Shown: positions 25,690 to 38,724 of the stretch, one piece after another
Layout: each line of letters opens with the position of its first letter
Numbering within the stretch: the first letter of the stretch is position 1
Translations under genes and position numbers: made by a program
From: Callaeas wilsoni
Taxonomy: Eukaryota > Chordata > Aves > Passeriformes > Callaeidae
DNA: 64,000 nucleotides
Assembly (NCBI GenBank): GCA_013398955.1
Contig: VWPU01001236.1
Span: forward strand, 1-64,000
Direction: 5' to 3'
The notes under the pieces: model-generated
What the model saw: only the letters and a program-made list of their open reading frames with translations
Database searches by the model: none
Told to the model about the DNA's origin: nothing

Positions 25690-27880
25690 TTCTGAGTGTA
25701 AGACTCCCGTCTTTTGGTCCTCACAGAATGTCTCCCTATCCTCAGTAAGTGCTTTCAAATCCATACTTAGAAGATGTGCACCATATTAATAACACAGTCT
25801 GGATAACTCACCATCTCACACCAAGTTGCTTCAAAGGATCTTGTTCTATAAAGTTCCCTTCTGAAGTCTCTTAATGTAATCTAGACCATATTAAAGTATG
25901 TCTACAGAGGCATAAATCAAGTTTTGGGTCCCTGAGTCTTCACAGTGGGGATGTAGATTTTTTTTTTTCCTCCCCAAAGCCTATGGGAAGGAAGTAGATA
26001 ACATTTCCATGTGCTCACTTTACACGAAGGTAAGACATTCCTGTTGTGCACGCCTAGTAGTTCACAGTGTAGTACGGGTCTTGTTATGTTAGTCTTCTCT
26101 CTCCCTTGATAGGGAGATTAGTCTCAGAGTTTAAGTTGCTTAAGTAGTGTAATTATCTATCACATTTTCTTCAGGCTGTGACTAGAAAATCCATTGAGGT
26201 CTAAAATACCGTTTCCACAATAGTAGAAACATAGCAATCATGTAAAAAGTAGTCTGACAGAATTTAGAAAACATTGTTCAAGAGGAGATAGTGATTTATT
26301 AGACAGCTATCTAAATATAAATCTATACTGAATGCACAATATAGTATCTGTTTTACTTGCTTTCAAAGTTTGTAATGGAAAGAAAGCTTATGTTTGAATG
26401 ACAGTTAAGTTTCTAATGTCAGTGTAAAGCAAAGAATATTTTAATAAGCTTATCATCCAAGCATGCCTTCCTCTTATATTTTGAAAATCCAGGACAATTA
26501 ACACATTTGTAAGAAGACATTAAAAAATAAGAAGAGTGAGAAAATGATCAAGTATGGACTAAGTTACCAGAAATAAATTTAACAAGCTGCCACATTTACT
26601 AGGGGTTTAAAATGATATTCAGTCTACTGAGTTTGAGGGTGGCTGTTAAAATTACGTAATTATAAAATTATATATTTTTAACAAATAGAATCCTTGAGTA
26701 ATTTTTCTTCCTAATTATAAATCCCTAAATGTCCTTCTAACAAACAGCTGTGGAAGAATGAGGGAGCTTAAACCATATTGATCCACGTGTCACTGTTAAT
26801 TATATTAAATTCAAAGGAATACAGAAGGACAGAACATCTTTCTGAAGAGCATGCAGATAGACCACAGAAGATGTAACTTCTGAATTTTTCTTAAGGCATG
26901 AAAAAGCTTGGATTTGAGCCTTTTTAACTTCAGTACTTATCATATTCTTGTGATCAGAATGTACAAAAAAAGGATGATGATAAAATCTTTAGTAATACAT
27001 TCATTAATCCAGAGGTTATCCCTTCCTCTTACAATCCCCTCAAGCACAGCTTCTGTCTGAATTTTAAACATGATGATCTTGGAGCCTGACCTAAGTCACA
27101 CATTGAAATTCAGTATATCCTGAATAATTCATAGTATTGATGTGCATTGGTGTTTAAAATAAAATAGATAATGCCTAGGGTCATGAACCTCCTCTTCATA
27201 AACACATTGGGATTGCATAAATGTTAGTTGAGGACTCTGATACCCAGACAGAAGAGCAGTCAATTCTAATTCTGGGCTGCTCAGATTTTTATCCCAAGTC
27301 AAACTCCAGTGACACATTTCTTTGGGGTTTTGGATGTGCTTGATCGTTTGCCTTGTAAGCTTGCATGGTGGGTTCAGTGGCATTTATTAATTATTCTGGT
27401 CACCTGAAATAACTGTAAGAAAAATAATGAGGAACCCTTTGAAACATTACTGAAATTTTTCTTTTGTCTGTACATGAAATATCATGGGAATGATAATATA
27501 AAAAAAAAACAAAACCAGAATTTTGCCAATGCATGGAGTCCAATGGAAACTGCACCAGTGGCACCATGTTGGTGTTTGCCAGCTAAAGTTTTTCTTGTGA
27601 TTGTATAGTACACATATATTTTTGGCAGTCAGAGAGATTATGTCTTTAGCAGACAAATCCATCACTCTCAGTATAGCCATATTACACAAAAAGTGAGACA
27701 GAATATATGCGTAAAGTGATATTTTTTTAAAGGTCTTTTTTTTGTTAGACCACATGTAACAAAAGAGCATATGTTCCTTTAAGGTTATCTGATTAAAGAC
27801 CTTGTCAAAATGGGATGCTAAGACAAAGGAGGAGGCAAAAATCTGATAACAGAGAATACCAAGAAACAAACTTGGTCAGT
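25690..27880. other. Unassigned AT-rich DNA
   Basis: Nothing recognised. The 140-codon minus-strand frame at 27447-27869 is rich in F, I, L, K and C and spans T/A runs. It resembles no known family and is treated as chance. Confidence 0.5.
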
Positions 27881-27889
27881 TAGGCCAGT

Positions 27890-29150
27890 TTTAAGAGTGT
27901 GTGGAGTGTGAGCACAATGTCAGTAAGATCATCTTATCGAGGACCATGTGAAACTGGCATGACACGGAAAAACAGGAGAAAATAAACAAAGTATATGGAG
28001 ACCTGGCAAACAGCAATGGAGCTCGTGAAACCCTGTCAGATACACAAATTAATGGGCTGTCAACAAACGGCAGGATTCATTTCGGAGAGGACCAGCATGG
28101 GTTTTGCAATCCATAAGGGTGCCAATGTGGGGTTACAGGATGTTGATTTGATCGGAGTGTGCAAAGTGATGAAGGAATGTGCAGTGGAAAGGAGGAGCTG
28201 GCAGGACCAAAGAGTGGGGATAGAGACACTGGAACATGAAAGGGAACATCGTGTGTTAGATGGGGCCAGTCAGTATGCTTCTCTGCTCACTGTGAACCTG
28301 GCCTGTTTTCTTATTCATTTCTTAACGATCCTCCTGCATAATGACGCTGTAGCCAGTGCGTGCCTGTGTGTGTGTGCATGTGTGTGTGCTGCAAGGACTT
28401 CAGCTGCTGGTGAGATGTGAGTGCGTTAGTGAAACCCACTGCCAGCTACTGGAGTCAGAATGGGGTAACAGGCACCCCAGCCTCTGTGGTCTCAGAGCCA
28501 GCTACTGGAGATAATGGGGACCTTTAACTTGCAGCCACTGAGGCAGGAACAGAGAGACAGAGACAGAGAGAGAGAGAGACAGAGAGAGACAGAGAGGGAG
28601 AGAGTTCCAAAACCAACTACTGGTGGAATTGGGGTGAATGAGGCAGATTCCGGAAATTAGCCCCAGAGGCTGGAGAAGGACTGGGTTCTGTGTGCCTGGT
28701 TCCAGGTGAGGGGGGAGTGTGTCTGTATCTTCCCAAACCAGGTATGCATGGGGTTTGCCTTTGTATTCCCTGTCAAACTTCAAACTGGAGAAGCCATCAA
28801 ATCGAGAGGACATGAGGGTAGGTAAGAAGGGTTGTCATTCAGGCAGGGGTGCTCGGGCAGGTAGAAGACCTGTGCCAGTACCGCCAGTACGCAGAAAATT
28901 CATGAGTGAACATATGACTGTAAACCTGGAGAGAGCTGTGTGTGCTGCACTAGTGACCTCCTGCCTCTAACCACGTAAGAGAGGACAAGACACGGCAGTC
29001 TGAGCTTGTGTCTGTGTGTGGCTGCTGCTGAAGGCAGCACCTTGTCTTTGGCTGTCTGTGACCAGCAATGCCAGCATTGTTTGTGTATGTCTGCGTGGTT
29101 TTGATTTTTTTGTTTTGCTCTTTTTTTTTGGGGGGGGGGAGGGTAGACAT
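27890..29150. other. GC-rich block with degenerate CAGCTACTGG repeats, possible retroviral leader or non-coding exon
   Basis: Roughly 1.2 kb that is clearly richer in G and C than its surroundings; bases 28441-28500 are 60% G+C by hand count. It contains five degenerate copies of a CAGCTACTGG-type word (28401, 28443, 28499, 28532, 28614) at irregular spacing. It also holds a GT tract (28362-28390), a long GA microsatellite (28550-28604), and a consensus 5' splice site ccag|gtgagg at 28702-28711. A 141-codon frame at 27995-28420 (+) has no family I recognise. The texture suggests the untranslated leader of an endogenous retrovirus or an exon of a long non-coding RNA, but I could not match either, and no LTR ends were found. 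Confidence 0.35.
28550..28604 (+). repeat. (GA)n/(GACA)n microsatellite
   Basis: About 55 bases of agag and agac units inside the GC-rich block; polypurine except for scattered C. Confidence 0.9.
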
Positions 29151-29172
29151 TTGTCTTTTTTTTTTTTTTTTT
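29108..29172 (+). repeat. Poly-T / G10 / T17 homopolymer cluster
   Basis: A T run is followed directly by ten G (29130-29139), then a short spacer and seventeen T (29156-29172). On the minus strand the right-hand part reads AAATAAAG, eleven bases, then A17, which mimics the poly-A end of a retrocopy whose body would lie above 29180. I cannot recognise any such body. Confidence 0.8.
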
Positions 29173-29199
29173 ACAGTATGGCTTTATTTCTGTATCTAT

Positions 29200-30920
29200 A
29201 AACCAAAACTTGAGATTAAATACTGTACTACAAATGATGTTCTAAGACAATTATTTTTGTTTATTTCTCATATGTATTATATATTGCTTAATGGCAGCTG
29301 AAGAAGTAAAACAATACTTATGTTGCAAATTCTATCACCTTCTATTTTCTGAAATGAATTATGGAGTAGTAAGAAAAGAACAAGTGCAAACTTGGTCCAA
29401 TACCTGCAATGTAGGTGACCAACATCAAAAAGTGGTTTAGATACATACACTAAGGTAGCTTATAGCTCAGCTTTGCAAAGGACAGATCATGCTTCTTCCC
29501 TGCATAAGCCAATCTGCCTACATTTTAAAATGCACAGGGCTACTAATGCAGCTGATTCTCAGCATAAACTAGAAACACATTTTCACTTTTTAATGTTTTA
29601 CTCTGATAGGTACTAGAAGGAGAGATGATGTAAAAGCCTCTAGCCTGTTTTTTTATTGTTCTTGGGTTATGGTGTCCTTTTTTATTTTTAATGTAGATTA
29701 TTTTCACCTACTCCTTTAAACAAGGCTGAGGGCTGCAGAGCTGTCAAAAATTAAAGCATACTACCATAATAATTTTGTACCAGCTTGTCACAATAATGTA
29801 CATTATTTAAAGATTTTTTAATGATTAACAGTTCTCATATGAGAAAATACTTTTTGATTTCATCAGGAAACAAAGAACCATATGTGTTTAGACTAATAAC
29901 ATGACAACTCTGATATTTTTTCCTGACAGTAATTGTGATGTAGAAGCACACATGGGTCATGTCTTCCAGTATAAGAAGTTATTGTTTCTCTACCTTTCTT
30001 TGCTTTTGTTTCTCACTGTTTGAGAAGGTGGATAAGTTTTTATAGATGAGTTTAAAGCAGTGTTCAGGAAGGTAAAATTCAAGGGATGGTTCATCACTCC
30101 TTTTTAGCCCATAAATAACAATCTTATTTAATTAATTTCTATAAGAACGCAAGATGGAAAATTTATACAAACAGAAGAAATTGATGAAATTATTACATTC
30201 AATCAATCATGCACAAAGCATAAAACAACTTGAAACATTAAAGGTAAGGAAACAAGGAACTTTTGTGGCATTATTCGACAATTATTCCACAATTTGTAAT
30301 GGAGATTTTCTTTCTTTCTCCCTCCTATAAGTTCAGTAGCATCTGCTCTCAGGAAAGAGTAAAAATGTGAACAGGTTTTACTTAAATTCGATATGACTAT
30401 TCCTCAATTTTCCCATGGAAGAATGATTGTTCAGTCCGTCTTCCTCATACTTAAATAGCTGTAAAACTAGAAGATGGAAAAGCACAAGAACTAGAAATTT
30501 TCAGATTGCATGATCTGTTTAAACAAAGAAATATAAAACTCTTGATGTCTGAGTTAAACACTAGAACAAAAATTATGTTCTTTTCTATTCAGATAATATG
30601 AAATGGGACATGATATCCTACATTTTTATGCTACAATTTTTGCTGCAGAACAAAATATTTAAAGCACAGTTCTTCCTTGATAATAGTGTAGTCTAAAGGA
30701 AAAAAGAACAAATAAACGATCGAACCCCCCTAACTGTAATTACCAAGTAAAGAAAAAAGTTTTTTTAAAAACTGAATATCTATATGTAGAACAGGTAAAG
30801 AAATCATACTGGGAAATCAGCCATAGAAATATGAAAATGCTCCAAATTTCTCACAATTTTAATTTTTTTATATTTTAAAAATATCACTACTTAAATTCAG
30901 GATGCATATGTATAGCATAT
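29200..30920. other. Unassigned AT-rich DNA
   Basis: No coding sequence, RNA gene or transposon recognised. Confidence 0.5.
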
Positions 30921-30923
30921 TCC

Positions 30924-30962
<39 letters not shown>
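30924..30962 (+). repeat. (TA)n(GT)n compound microsatellite
   Basis: About 15 bases of alternating ta (30924-30938) are followed by about 24 bases of alternating gt (30939-30962). This is likely to vary in length between individuals and is potentially Z-DNA-forming. Confidence 0.95.
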
Positions 30963-30999
30963 ATCCAGTCAGCTTTGTATGAGATAGAATTACATAATT

Positions 31000-32035
31000 T
31001 ACATTTTTAAAATTAATTAGTTTTCATTAATACTGAACCTTACCTTCAGTTTCCTGTTTATACTTTTTGGCCCATATTTTTCTCCTGCCCTCATGTTTGT
31101 GCTTACTACCTTTCTGTAGTGATGCTCCCTGCATGCTGATGTTCCTCTTGTTCTCTGTATCATTCCAGAGGAAAGCGCTTGCACTTTTACTCCCCCAAAA
31201 TTCATTGAATCTTACTAGGCTTGAGAGGTCCAAACAACAACTAACAACTGGATTTTTTTTTCCATTAGACACCTACAAGTAAGGACTGACATAAACAGCA
31301 TGTTATGTTTGTTTAATATGTCTCAGAATACATAAGATCTCTGTTACTTGTTCATGAAATCTTAAACATGATAGCAGATTTTCCCTGTATGTTTTAAAAT
31401 ATCTCCCAGATGGCTGCAACTGAAAGCTCACAGATAAATGTAATTAATGTTCAGATTTTTATAAATTCATTATTTTGTTAACTTGACAGCATTTAATTTG
31501 AATCAAACCTCTACTTTATTTTTTAAACATGACAGAGAACAAACTTCCTCATGTTTTGCTGCTTCCTCTCTTTTTCCCTTCCTCCAAAATTAATAATTAA
31601 AAGTCCTTGATATATTTATATATCTAGGAACAGAAATAATTTGTTGTTTTTAAAAATGCTTAATTATGAACTATTAGTGTCTGAGCAAACACAGGAGTAA
31701 TTAAAAAATTTAACCACCCAAACAACAACAAAAATCCAAAGAAAAAAACCCCAGTCGCCTCCCCTCCCCCCAAAAACCTTCAAAAAGTTAAGGAAAGCCA
31801 AGAGTGAACTAACATAGGTCTTTGTAACTGAATGTGCAGTGGTTACAGGTAGGAAGTTGTGGACGGGCGTGCACTCAATGCTACTCTTTGCACTAACAAG
31901 CTTTTTGTAGAGTATTTGGGCGGGTTGTTCACTTTTGAAGACATAAAATACAAATATCTTAAAAAGAACATAATTTAAAGTTTTGAAGATTTTGCAGTGG
32001 AGCAGAAATAGACCTTGACATTCACTAGGGCTAAA
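31000..32035. other. Unassigned AT-rich DNA
   Basis: Nothing recognised. The 144-codon minus-strand frame (31664-32098) is largely F/C/V low complexity created by A-rich repeats on the plus strand. Confidence 0.5.
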
Positions 32036-32040
32036 GGAAG

Positions 32041-32118
32041 AAAAAGAGAAGAAAACAAAACAAAAGAAAACAAAACAAAACAAAACAAAATAAAACAAAA
32101 CAAAAAAAAAAAAAAAAG
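32041..32118 (+). repeat. (AAAAC)n repeat ending in poly-A
   Basis: About 60 bases of aaaac-type units are followed by an A16 run. It could be the degraded tail of a retrotransposed sequence, but no recognisable body precedes it. Confidence 0.9.
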
Positions 32119-32129
32119 AAGAGAGAGTT

Positions 32130-35100
32130 TATCATCCTGTCTGTGGGCATTTCCATTATGCAAGGTGAAGCCAACTGCTATTTTGTACTGGATCTGAATA
32201 AGACATGCTAATATAGACTAATTTCATATTCCTTCAATAGCTCTCTACAACCACAGTCAAAAAATTATATGGATTACTGACCTTCACTGTTAAAACTAAC
32301 TATAATCACTTTCACTCTGCATTGATAAAAAGATTTTATATGTTAACTTGTTTATTACCAACAGGAACTGGAGATACAGGTAAAATGTGGGAATTGTTAA
32401 TGCTGTTTATATGTCATGCTTTACCTATTTTTAGTTTTTATTTTTTTAGTAAATCCTCCACTAGCCACATATTTTAAGTACATTTCTTAGAGAAATAGAA
32501 ATTCCTATCAATCAATTTTACATAATTTTGCAGGGAAGCAGAGAACTTAAGATCAGTGATTTTCTTTTTTCATGGTCGACCAAAGACCACCCAGCTGAAC
32601 AAAGACTACATAATGAAATCCACATATTTGACACTGGAGTTCCCAAAAGGAAACATGGTAGCTTTATACCTCAAAGGACAGCAGGGAACCCAACTATCAC
32701 AGAGAGTGTTCTTGGAGAGCAGACTTCATTTGTTTTACTGCTTGTGAGGCCTAGTTATTTAGACTAAATGTTAACTTATCCTTGGTCTTAAAAGAAATTT
32801 TTTGAATTTTGAAAAGGAGTAAGAAAATGCAGATGCAGGTACTGCAGTAACAGGTGCACACTCCAAAGGCAGTGCATACAGACATTTTGTTCTTTAGTTG
32901 ACTTTCAGATGCTTAGCACAGCTCTTTGTAGAGTTGGTGTAGGTCATTTGTTATGATCTTTGACATTATATTGGTAGTTATCGAGTAACATGTGGTATCC
33001 TAGGGACTATCTAGTGATCTTGATAAAGAAAAAGTCATCAAACTTCAGATTAACATCTGGGAGGGGGAAGATAATTTTGTATGCTTTGCTACACTAGTCT
33101 ACAATTAATCTAACAATTACAGGATGAAAATTCTTGTCTATATTTAGGTCTGGCACTTATGTAAGCCGAAAGCATTTAAACTCCTGAGAAGTCGAGATAA
33201 TTAAGCATGTTTTTATTTACAAAAGAGGAAAAAAAGAATGGAGGATTGTATACATGATGTTTGTTTTTCTGTTGGGTTGGGTTTTTTTCTTTTTCTTTTT
33301 TTAATGCATTGACCTGTTTAATGAAAATATGTATAAGGCAGTGTTTAATCATGAAGCATTCTGTTGTAACATTTAGGTCAGGACATTGTTAATTCCAAAC
33401 ACTGTGATATACTTGCAAAGCTGGATTCTGGCAACATTGTGGCCTTTCTGATGCTATTAGAGCAGAGGTGATGAAAGTGCAGTGTTAAGTCAATGAAGAG
33501 GTGTTGAGATGTCAGGATTTGTCAGTCTATTCGCTAGAACAGCATACACAAATTAGACATAATGTAGCAATAAAATAGGCACTCTTAATTATTTTCTCCA
33601 AGGCTATTTTTTTGACATCTGCCCTTCATCTTTCTGTAGAAGAAAGAAAAAAAAAAAATTATTAGAGATGATAGCTTTTTCATTAAACTTTGCCTGCTCA
33701 CATATGCACTTGAGGATCTTGGTTTATTTCTAAACTTCTAAGCAATGTGGTTACTTGGGAAGAATCACAGGTTTTTCTCAGAATTACTCTATTACCATTG
33801 AGAGAGAGAGAAAAGGGAAGAAAAATATATTAGAAGGCTTCAAAGATGTATGTAATAACGGAATTTAATTCTACTCAGTGACAAAACTATTTTTTATTAG
33901 GGTCAAGGATTTTGTCAAGTTTCACATATCTGCTTATGACTACTGATGAATCAGAGACCAGTGATAACAGCCATAAACATGAAAATTGAAAGATTCAGGT
34001 AAATCAGGCTCAGCTCCCCAGAAGCATGATAAATATATGTCATACCTGTACAGGAGATGGGTCTCAGGTGATTTGGTATTCTGAATTCAGAAAACATATG
34101 ACATTTTTTAAATATTGAGGTCAAGGTAACTGTAGAGCTAGAGCTGAAAGTCTGAAATGTGTTCATCTACTGTTGATTGGAACCTGAGAAACCTGAAACA
34201 CAGAGTTGCTCTAATAGTCCACTCAGTCCCTAAGGAGCCTGCAGGATGCAACTGTGCCTTTATGGTTTCACCTTGTTCTGCGCAACATCATCGGATGCAG
34301 ATATTCCAACCCTGGTCAAAACGAACATTCAGAAAATAAATCTGAACATTTAAAAGCAACAATCAGGTGGAAATTGTGAGAACAGTTATCTCCATCCTAT
34401 TGTTTCTCATTTGTACTCTCCAAATGGTGTTTGCCTGGAATTTATTTGAAGTGCCATGAGGCTATATAAGCAAAATGGATCCTGCCTGAAGCTGAGAATT
34501 TTATAGCACTCTTTGTATGTTAACTCTGTACAGCCTTTTCTTTTCTGAAAGCTTGAAAGACATGAATTTGAACAGAGGTTTGTGAAGAAAACTAGGCTGA
34601 GGCTAAGACATGATACAGGTATTAGGAATCCTTGTAATCCTTAGCAGCCTTCTAACTCCAGAAGAAAAACACTCAAGGATAGCAAATAAAGGAGGAATTA
34701 ATATGGATAAAAGAGTATTGCAATGAGAACTTGTGCATACATTTAAAAAATCATCAATGATAATTTCAAATTATTTTATTTTAAATACATGCTGGATTCC
34801 AAGGGTGGTTTATCATACAATAACTGATCAAAATTATATTATTACTAATGCACAGGTCTCTTTTGCACTGGCACACAAAATGCATTTATAGAGAAGTGGA
34901 TACAGAACAAAAATAACACCTCAAATATGTGGTATATCATTCATGAAATATCGACTACATGAAGAAAAAAACTATCATTTTTATTTTCATTGATTTATGA
35001 AATTTGTTTTTCTTAAGGTTTTTATTTGGATATCTTTCCTTTTGCTGAATTTTGTCAGAAAAGTTATCTAAGAACACTTTAGCATAAATGAAGATTCCCA

Positions 35101-38100
35101 TTCTTTCTGCTTAGCTACTCACAGGAATTAAATGACAGTTTAACCAATGAACAAGACTTGCAGAAATTTGCTTTGTGCAAACATGTAAGTGCTTAGCTAT
35201 TTATTATTTGGAATCAAAAAATAGTGATATTGATGAGAATTGAGGTTTTCTGTGTTTTTTTTGTCATAACGCCTTTCCAGAGTGAGTAAGCATCCTAACC
35301 AGTGAACTGACATATTTTCTCTGTCTTCAATAAGCTGACTGTTGAAAACATGGAGAAAAGATCTTGGGCTATCATGCCATTTTTGCTAACATACACAAGA
35401 TGCAACAGCTGTATCTGGCAGCAACATTTGCAGTTTTTATTTTTAGTTTCCTGACTATTGCCAACAACAGCCTCGAGATCTGTTACCTATTTATGAAAAA
35501 TTCCATAATGTTATTGTTGTAGAAAACAAAAATCCTTGACAACAACACCACAGATTTAATTCATTCAATTTAATTTCCTGTATAAGATCATTCTAGTATG
35601 TGTGGATAAACCATTGACAGGTTTCATATGGCTTTCAAACATCCTCTTATATAACAAGAAGAAATTAATAATTTGGGAACAGTTTCCAAAACTGCTAATG
35701 TCAGTGGTAAGGCTTCTTATGACTTCAAAATCATTGGAGGAAAATTTATATTATGTCAATCATGCACATGCTTGATATTTTGATTTAGTTTTTGATATAA
35801 TATTTTTCGTATCTCCTTATGGATAGCAGATAAGTATATAAAAATGATATTTATTTTCTTTCACTCTCTCTCTTTAAAGCCACATTAAGGGCCATGTGTA
35901 GACCCATTGTAGCTGTTGACGATGAAGAGTCAAATAAAGTAAAGGCTGAATTTCACTTTGAGGTTTTCTTTAAAGAAAGAAAGCCTACAATTGCACAAAT
36001 GATGCTGTTTTATAATGCAGTTTACACTGAAAGATATCTAGTGCCCTGGCTTGGGACAGCGTCAGCAGGAAGATCTGTTCAACTTTCAGAGGGGCTTTAA
36101 GTTAGTCAAGGCTTTTCTTAATTTTGCGGTGCACGCTTTTCTCCAAACTTTTTGGAGAGTTTTTTTCTGCATATGGTGTCATTAGCAGAAGACCAGTTAC
36201 CCCTCATAGCTGTGATTATGTTCACACTGATTCATGAATAAATTTTCTTAAGTAAACGGGTTTTTTTTATTCTGGACCTCTTAGAGTTCAGACATTTGAT
36301 TGGCTTTGTTGTTGTTGTTGTTTTTTTTAGTTTTTTATTGTCTTCTTCCCCCTTATCTCAACTGGTAATCACTACTAATCAAATCCTCTGTACTTTCCCA
36401 AAATCTCAGTAAAACTTATGCAATGCATTCCCCTATCATTTATACTCCATGTGACCATGATGGTCTTCTGCTGCAAGCTGGACTACATATAGGAGAATTA
36501 CAAATGCCCAGCTCTCATCTAAAGAGTCATCTGGAAGAGAAACATGAATATATTATTACTTAGTGAAAGGTAATAAATGTTCTTTTGGAAGGAATACCAT
36601 CTTACTCCTTATTTATTTGTAGTGTTGAAGAGAAACAAGTAAAGAGAGATTGCAATTTATTTAGGTGTTTAACTATAACCTAGGACATCGTGAAATCTGT
36701 AAATGTAATAGCCTTGCAACCAATTTTCTACTGTTTTCTGAAAAGGACAGTAGAACACGTGCTGTGCCATGAAGCACAAATCAGATGGGAAAGAGGTGGA
36801 GCTGTGCAATAAAAGCACCACAGCAATAATCGTTCTTTTGTATCACCACTCAAAGAAATACACTTGACAAGTATGTGGCAACATTTGACTCTGAATAAAC
36901 CAGGTTTCACATGTGAAAGCTGTATGCTGTTTGAGCATGGTAATCCTTTAGTGAATGAGAAGAGTGATTCTAAAGATACAGTTACATAATGCATGCATTG
37001 AGGCAGGTTTCTGATCATCAATTTTGTTATGCTTAAGGAAAATTCCTAAACAAATTCTAGTCTCTAAGAAATGAAGCATTATCTAGAAAATAGTTCTTCT
37101 GTGCTTGGTAAATGGTGCTTGAACGTGTATTTTTTTCTTCATGCAATATAATTAAATGTGTAATTTTCTAAGAAGTGTTTTTAAAAGTAGAAATAAACAT
37201 TCTGGTCTGTCTAGATTGTGCTTAAATTTTGTCTGCCTACTGTACCAGAAATCCTAAGCACCAATTATGTAAAGAGGTCCATTTTGTCTCCTAGTACACA
37301 GACAAATAAAATCAATTCTAAAGTTAATCAATTAGTTGAGACTAGATATTATTAAGTAGTGAAGCTTTGGCAAGGCAAACACATTTTCACATATGCTTAG
37401 CAGTAGGATCTTTCCTCACATAGTAAGTTCCAAAGAACTAATCTGCAATTGTTGTTGATCTGGATCTCTGTATTTGATAATTTGACTCAGGGAAAACAAA
37501 GCCACCTATTTTTGTCTTTAAAGAAAAGAATAATAGTTGTATCTAAGATAAGTATGAGGAAATATAAGCATCTTGACATGGATGTTCCAGTTAAGTAGGA
37601 TAAAGTCCATTCTCATACTAAGCTTATTTTCTGAGATGCTGTATCTATTTCCACTCTGTTAAAGGGGCATGAAAGAGTATGCACTGATCCATGACTTACA
37701 GTGTTAACTAAACTCTGCTCTAAATTGCCTATATTGTCAGCAGAGAGCTGTAGATACATTTTTAAGCCTCCAAAAGGAAAAAGGCTCTGATAAATTTTGG
37801 TAAGACCATCAGGTGAATATGATCCTTCCCATGATATCTTCTTAAATGTGCCCATTGATTAGATCGTGAAGTTCAAGAAAACTTTTAAAAGCAATATAAT
37901 GTGAAAAGACAGCTGCAGTTTTCATGCATGATAGCTGTTTAAATTAGATTGGATCTCACTTCCACTTTCTCTTTTATAAACTTATTTTTTATTCTTTTTA
38001 CATTGCATTATACACGGCAAGATATTTTAATATTTTGACACTATCTAATTCTATTAGTTCCTACGGAAACTAATATAATCACAGCTGTGGACCACAGATA

Positions 38101-38370
38101 CGACTTTTGTAGATAAGATATTTTTCTCCTTATCCAGTTGAAAGATAAAACTCAGTTACACTGCAAATTAAAATTTGAAGCCTAAATTTATATTTTTCAG
38201 TTTAGGAGTTAATTGGAAAAAAAAAAAAAGAAACAAGCTTGTAAAAAACTTAGATATTTCTACTGTCATTAAGCTCTGCAACATGCTAAAATAAAAAGCA
38301 TAAACGTTACAGATAAATTCTCAGAAAAAAAAATAACTCTTTTTATCCCATTGTTTCTGATGTATACTTG
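32130..38370. other. Unassigned AT-rich DNA
   Basis: Over 6 kb with no recognisable gene or transposon. Two exon-like patterns (32365-32379 and 35880-36100) are discussed under findings but are too weak to call. Confidence 0.45.
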
Positions 38371-38505
38371 AGAGAATCATAGGATATTGAGTTGGAAGGG
38401 ACTCACAGGGGTCATTGAGTCCAGCTCTTAAGTGAATGGCCCCTGCATGCAGGGATTGAGCCCACAACTTCAGCATGCTCTAACCAACTGAGATAATCAG
38501 CTGGG
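38371..38505 (-). mobile_element. tRNA-Ile-derived SINE with CR1-type tail (TguSINE1-like)
   Basis: Read on the minus strand, the 5' head begins CCCAGCTGATTATCTCAG. It contains an A box TATCTCAGTTGG (38484-38495; tRNA-Ile has TAGCTCAGTTGG), then GGTTAGAGCATG, and a B box GGGCTCAATCCC (38452-38463). The body then runs GGGGCCATTCACTTAAGAG and ends with a CR1-like tail CCCTTCCAACTCAATATCC then TATGATTCTCT. This matches the structure of the passerine SINE family first seen in zebra finch, which borrows CR1 reverse transcription through its tail. Compared with tRNA-Ile, about 12 bases of the anticodon arm are missing between the boxes. The copy is about 135 bases, old (several B-box changes) and unlikely to be transcribed by Pol III. 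It is not a tRNA gene. Confidence 0.85.
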
Positions 38506-38724
38506 ATACATTTAAATGTACTGCCTAGTCTACTGTCTACATAGCTCTTTTACAATATCAGTTGCCTATGATGTGGTAACCAAGGAGATGAATAGAATAC
38601 TATGAAATATTATGGAATGAGAAGTGAGTAAATTAAAGAGCATTATTATGCAAATAAATAAATGCATCACCTCTGTCTTTGTTACATATGATTTCAGTCA
38701 CTTCAGCTATAAAGTAGAAAATAA

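Noticed and set aside
27447..27869. 140-codon minus-strand frame
   Set aside because: Dominated by F, I, L, K and C, and crosses T and A runs. No domain or signal is recognisable.
31664..32098. 144-codon minus-strand frame
   Set aside because: Its F/C/V repeats come from the (AAAAC)n simple repeat on the other strand.
38371..38505. tRNA gene
   Set aside because: The tRNA-like boxes are degenerate, the anticodon arm is shortened and a CR1-type tail follows, so it is a SINE.
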